From assembly GCA_028277195.1 (NCBI GenBank), contig JANQGS010000193.1, forward strand, positions 1 through 9,145: a stretch of DNA of 9,145 nucleotides, given 5' to 3'. The stretch comes from Candidatus Gastranaerophilales bacterium (lineage in GTDB: Bacteria > Cyanobacteriota > Vampirovibrionia > Gastranaerophilales > UBA9971). This document shows, piece after piece, positions 6,636-9,145 of the stretch (its first letter is position 1; every line of letters starts with the position of its first letter). A program made the position numbers and the translations under genes. The notes below the pieces were generated by a model. The model was not told the origin of the DNA. It did not search any database and saw only the letters and a list, made by a program, of their open reading frames with translations.

Positions 6636-7721
6636 TTATGCTACCCGGGTTTCAGCCTGAACTGCTCCCAGTGCGTCCATGGCGGTTTTCCTCACATTAT
6701 CGTCAGGTTCTGTTTCTGCGGTAGTCTCGAGTACATTTGCCAGGTATTCTATATCATTCTGATTTTCAGGGTCGGCAAGTCCCATAACCGCAACTATGCC
6801 GGCTTCCCTTACCTCAGGGTTTTTCTCTATGTCAGGGTTCATTATTTGCTCAATTGTTTGTATTCCCGGCAGTTCAGACAGCGGCATAGGAGGCAATCCT
6901 TTTATGTCTTTGCTTTGGAGTTCCCGGTCAAATTCCTGCCTGAAGTATTTTTGAAGGGTTGCAAGGGTTAATAAGCTCATAACCCTGACTTCATCAGCCC
7001 TTTGTTTTTCCGGGCCGGAGAGCATGGAGGTATCGCTTGATGCTATGGCAGCCAGGCCTTTAAAGGTTTCCCCGTCTTCCGACAGTAACATTTCGTTTGC
7101 CTGCTGCTGGGAAGTAGAGTCCATAGCGCCTATTCCGCTTATAATACCGCTGATTGTCCGAAGGGCTTCAGCCTGCTCATCGAGAGTAGGTTGTCTTTCG
7201 CCCTGTGCGGGCGCTATCACATTAATTGCGTTAAGGAGTATTGCCTTGCCGTCTGAAGGGGGAGTCTGTACCGGCGGCATTACCGGCGGTTGTTGGGGCG
7301 GCGGTGCCATTGGCGGCATCATTACCGGTGGCGGAGGTGGAGGCGGTGCCATCGGCGGCATCATCACCGGCGGTGTTTGTGCCTGTGGCGGTGGCGGCAT
7401 TACCGGAGGCATTGGCAACGGCGGCGGCACCATTGGCGGCATCATTACCGGAGGCATTGGCAGCGGCGGAGGTACCATTGGCGGCATCATCATTGGCGGC
7501 TGCATTACCTGGGTCATGCCTGGATATACCGGCATTGTGCCATTGGGGTTTGAACTGGCTGTAGGACCGATAATTTCTATATTAACAGCATTATTCTGCG
7601 TTTTTGGCTGCATTGGCTGGTAATAAGGTGACGGGTACCCGAATTGCTGTGCCGGTACTCCCTGATACGGCATCGTCGGATAGTTCGCTTGTATTTCTGG
7701 ACTTACATAGTTCGGATTCAT
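6636..7721 (-). CDS. Unrecognised Pro/Met-rich protein with HEAT-like C-terminal repeats
   Basis: This 361-residue product is not recognised as a named family. Residues 1-40 are rich in Tyr, Pro and Gln; NNAVNIEIIG (43-52) is a short hydrophobic-strand motif; residues 72-155 are almost entirely Pro and Met, including a run of seven prolines (126-132). From about 158 the chain is soluble and helical. Near the end, NPEVREAGIVAVMGLAD (301-317) and DDNVRKTAMDALGAV (340-354) fit the HEAT consensus with VR-x-x-A-x-x-AL, pointing to a helical protein-binding scaffold. There is no signal peptide or membrane helix. The ATG at 7721 has AGGGGAAG at 7725-7732 (minus strand), an excellent RBS. The architecture parallels the gene at 8467-9048. 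The Pro run may stall ribosomes and need EF-P. Location and function are unknown. Confidence 0.8.
   Translation of the reverse strand: MNPNYVSPEIQANYPTMPYQGVPAQQFGYPSPYYQPMQPKTQNNAVNIEIIGPTASSNPNGTMPVYPGMTQVMQPPMMMPPMVPPPLPMPPVMMPPMVPPPLPMPPVMPPPPQAQTPPVMMPPMAPPPPPPPVMMPPMAPPPQQPPVMPPVQTPPSDGKAILLNAINVIAPAQGERQPTLDEQAEALRTISGIISGIGAMDSTSQQQANEMLLSEDGETFKGLAAIASSDTSMLSGPEKQRADEVRVMSLLTLATLQKYFRQEFDRELQSKDIKGLPPMPLSELPGIQTIEQIMNPDIEKNPEVREAGIVAVMGLADPENQNDIEYLANVLETTAETEPDDNVRKTAMDALGAVQAETRVA
7259..7512 (-). repeat. Low-complexity Pro/Met-coding repeat with a 45-bp tandem duplication
   Basis: This stretch is built from variants of GGCGGCATCATTACCGG on the plus strand, encoding VMMPPM and PPP units on the minus strand. 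Within it, 7398-7442 and 7443-7487 are adjacent 45-bp copies differing at only a few bases, both encoding a 15-residue V-M-M-P-P-M-V-P-P-P-L-P-M-P-P-type unit. Slippage-prone repeats like this often vary in copy number between strains. It also creates long glycine-rich open frames on the opposite strand that are artefacts. Confidence 0.85.
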
Positions 7722-7830
7722 TTTCTTCCCCTTTTATTGGCTTCTAAATTACTTACTTTTTTCTTAACCATTTCTTTAAAGTAAAAACATTATAAAAAAT
7801 TGCTCTTTTTCTCCGTTTTATTAAGAAATA
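7722..7830 (-). promoter_or_regulatory. 109-bp gap with a lone -10 box and an inverted repeat
   Basis: Reading the minus strand, TATAAT occurs at 7794-7789, but nothing like a -35 box is found 16-19 bp upstream. Downstream of it a perfect 7-bp inverted repeat (TTACTTT at 7753-7759, AAAGTAA at 7778-7784 on the plus strand) lies in the predicted leader. The gap is too long for simple translational coupling, so the 361-residue gene may have its own promoter or be read through from the two genes upstream. No GC-rich terminator is present after the stop at 7831. Confidence 0.3.
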
Positions 7831-8463
7831 TTAATCAGTTTTTTTGCCAAATCCTAAAACATCTACCGCTAAAGTCTTTGCAGACATAATCAACAGATAT
7901 GCCGCGCTTATCACAGGCAAGGTTTTTGAGAAGAATGGATGCTTCATAAGATTGACAAATTTTTCTTCAAAGGAATTTTTAGTTACGTTTTGAATATTTG
8001 CGGCCAACGGTACAAAAATACCTGCTATCGCGGCGATATTAAGCCAGTTGTCAAAAGTTTCCGAGATTACGCCGCCTATCCCGTTTTTAATTCTTACAAA
8101 CGTTGGATAAATATCATTACCAAAAAGCATTCTTGTTGCGCCTGATTTTGCGCTTTCGAGCAGGTTGCTTTCCCGCGGCGAGGACATTGATTTCCTGAAC
8201 AGGTCAGTATAACCTTTTGCCATTTCCTCATTAGCGCTTTGCCTGCCCCGGTCAAGGCCGTTATTCAGGATATTATAAACGGTAACAGCGCCGATTGTCC
8301 CACCGACTCCCCAGGGAACCCAGGGCTTGCCCATGGCTTCCTTGGCCCCGTTAAAAGTCCATTTAGTCCCGTCCCAGGTCCATTTAGCCCCGGTTAAAAC
8401 TGACTTTCCCGCTGCAATGGAGTTTTTGCTTATAAAATCTAATGTTGTTGTAATTGCGCCCAT
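7831..8463 (-). CDS. Unrecognised small membrane protein with Trp heptad repeats
   Basis: This 210-residue product matches no family I recognise. Residues 25-45 are three consecutive heptads, GAKWTWD, GTKWTFN and GAKEAMG. Then PWVPWGVGGTIGAVTVYNIL (48-67) is a possible membrane or re-entrant segment rich in Gly and Trp. Two clearer hydrophobic helices are at about 140-157 (WLNIAAIAGIFVPLAANI) and 181-199 (TLPVISAAYLLIMSAKTL). The region 70-130 is polar with basic and Ser residues. There is no classical signal peptide. The ATG at 8463 is 3 nt after the stop of the upstream gene; its RBS GGAG (8472-8475, minus strand) lies inside that gene's last codons, indicating translational coupling. It probably resides in the membrane and works with the neighbouring Pro/Tyr-rich proteins. 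Function unknown. Confidence 0.75.
   Translation of the reverse strand: MGAITTTLDFISKNSIAAGKSVLTGAKWTWDGTKWTFNGAKEAMGKPWVPWGVGGTIGAVTVYNILNNGLDRGRQSANEEMAKGYTDLFRKSMSSPRESNLLESAKSGATRMLFGNDIYPTFVRIKNGIGGVISETFDNWLNIAAIAGIFVPLAANIQNVTKNSFEEKFVNLMKHPFFSKTLPVISAAYLLIMSAKTLAVDVLGFGKKTD
8329..8391 (-). repeat. Three 21-bp tandem repeats (heptad GxKWTxx)
   Basis: Units are 8371-8391 (GAKWTWD), 8350-8370 (GTKWTFN) and 8329-8349 (GAKEAMG, diverged). All begin with GGG-G/A-C-x-AA-A/G codons, so the repeat is visible in DNA as well as protein. The LTGAKW start is identical to the LTGAKW in the cap of the propeller protein at 2562-2579, possibly by chance. Confidence 0.75.
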
Positions 8464-8466
8464 TTT

Positions 8467-9048
8467 TTATGCTCCGACTGATTCTTCTGATACTATATTA
8501 AGCCTCTGGCCCGGTTCGAAAGAGGAATAATCCCTCAGGCCCGACGCTGCTATTTCGGCTAATGTCTGGACAGCTCTTGGCTGGTCAGGATGAAGCCCTA
8601 TATTGATTATGTCCCTGAGCGGGCCGTTTTTCCTGTTTTCCCTGTCCTCGTTCAGGAGGTTTATGGCCCGGGCAAGGGCTTCTCCCCTTGTTTTCTCATC
8701 TCCCTGCGTAAGGGCTGTTTGCAGTCCCGTTAACCTTTCCGGTGTTAGCGGCGTTAATTTCTTTTCAGGTTCAGCCTCTTTTTTCTCCGGGGCCTGTGCT
8801 GCCGGTGGGGCGGCCTGGCTCAGGTTCTGCGAGGCGAGAACGGTATTACTGCCCTGTTGGGGTGGTTTCTGAGGATATTGAGGCAGGTAATACGGATAAG
8901 GGTAATAATAAGGATAAGGATAAGCCTGCTGGGGTGTATTCGCGTTAATATAGACATTAATCGCACCCTGCTTACCGTTTTGTGTCGGTACGGTGTATGC
9001 CTGCGGATAATACCGGTATTGAGACGTATTTAACCCCTGGTTATGCAT
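8467..9048 (-). CDS. Unrecognised Tyr/Pro/Gln-rich protein with a HEAT-like tail
   Basis: This 193-residue product is not recognised. Residues 1-25 are Tyr/Gln-rich; KQGAINVYIN (26-35) is a short strand-like motif; residues 41-66 alternate Tyr and Pro (AYPYPYYYPYPYYLPQYPQK); residues 75-98 form an Ala/Pro then Lys/Glu-rich linker. From about 103 to 171 the chain is helical, with two HEAT-like units, GDEKTRGEALARAINLL (116-132) and HPDQPRAVQTLAEIAASG (153-170). The layout matches the 361-residue gene at 6636-7721 and the two look like distant paralogues. No membrane helix or signal peptide is seen. The ATG at 9048 has AAGGA 5 nt upstream (9054-9058, minus strand). It is the first gene of the minus-strand cluster in this window. 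The 97 bp beyond it hold no gene, and its promoter is not clear. Confidence 0.75.
   Translation of the reverse strand: MHNQGLNTSQYRYYPQAYTVPTQNGKQGAINVYINANTPQQAYPYPYYYPYPYYLPQYPQKPPQQGSNTVLASQNLSQAAPPAAQAPEKKEAEPEKKLTPLTPERLTGLQTALTQGDEKTRGEALARAINLLNEDRENRKNGPLRDIINIGLHPDQPRAVQTLAEIAASGLRDYSSFEPGQRLNIVSEESVGA
8472..8475 (-). promoter_or_regulatory. RBS of the membrane-protein gene, inside the preceding gene
   Basis: GGAG on the minus strand lies 8 nt before the ATG at 8463 and overlaps the last codons of the upstream gene. With only 3 nt between stop and start, it supports translational coupling of the two genes. Confidence 0.65.
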
Positions 9049-9145
9049 TAGCTTCCTTTTCTTCCTTCCCTTTGGGAATTTACGCGCTATTTATATAAAA
9101 ACAGAGTTTCTCTAAAAGTTGCCTGTAATGGTAAAAATTTTTTTG

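Noticed and set aside
7398..7487. CRISPR-like regular repeats
   Set aside because: The copies are directly adjacent with no spacers, in frame with a Pro-rich coding region.
7024..7623. Long Gly- and Ala-rich plus-strand open frames opposite the Pro-rich gene
   Set aside because: They are antisense readings of the GGC/GGT-rich repeat that encodes Pro/Met on the minus strand. None has a good RBS or recognisable domain, and three overlapping frames are open at once, as expected for a repeat lacking stop triplets.
9049..9145. Promoter for the minus-strand cluster (TATAAA at 9095-9090, minus strand)
   Set aside because: No acceptable -35 box is found at 16-19 bp. The small AGAG-AAA-CTCT hairpin next to it is too short to interpret, and the true promoter may lie outside the window.

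Overview
The window looks like chromosomal DNA of an uncultivated flagellated bacterium. FlhA implies a flagellum. The SBBP-type propeller protein and the Pro/Tyr-rich proteins with HEAT-like tails are the kind of genes seen in poorly characterised lineages. My weak guess is a non-photosynthetic cyanobacterial relative (Vampirovibrionia/Melainabacteria) or a neighbouring deep lineage. This rests on protein style only; no rRNA or other marker gene is present.

Layout. Positions 1-2684 (+) hold the 3' part of a gene for a long repeat protein. It has two seven-bladed beta-propellers with a 53-residue blade period, each followed by a Trp-rich pentapeptide-like cap. The cap and last blade match between halves, so the whole propeller-plus-cap unit appears duplicated. 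A 226-bp gap (2685-2910) follows, with a possible promoter and two hairpins. Then come flhA (2911-4998), the inner-membrane subunit of the flagellar export gate, and, 14 bp later, an eight-or-so-helix permease of the ArsP/DUF318 type (5013-6017). A near-consensus sigma70 promoter (6043-6071) then drives hpt (6080-6604), a hypoxanthine phosphoribosyltransferase. The -10 box ends only 8 nt before the ATG, so this transcript is predicted to be leaderless.

On the minus strand, converging on hpt, are three unrecognised genes in the transcription order 9048-8467, 8463-7831, 7721-6636. The outer two share one architecture: a Tyr/Pro/Gln-rich start, a short A-[IV]-N-[IV]-x-I motif, a Pro-rich linker, and a helical HEAT-like tail. 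The middle one is a small membrane protein with a Trp-containing heptad repeat; it begins 3 nt after the first gene ends. This cluster is the best candidate for an undescribed system, probably an envelope-associated complex, but its function cannot be read from sequence.

No rRNA, tRNA, CRISPR array, insertion sequence or attachment site was recognised.
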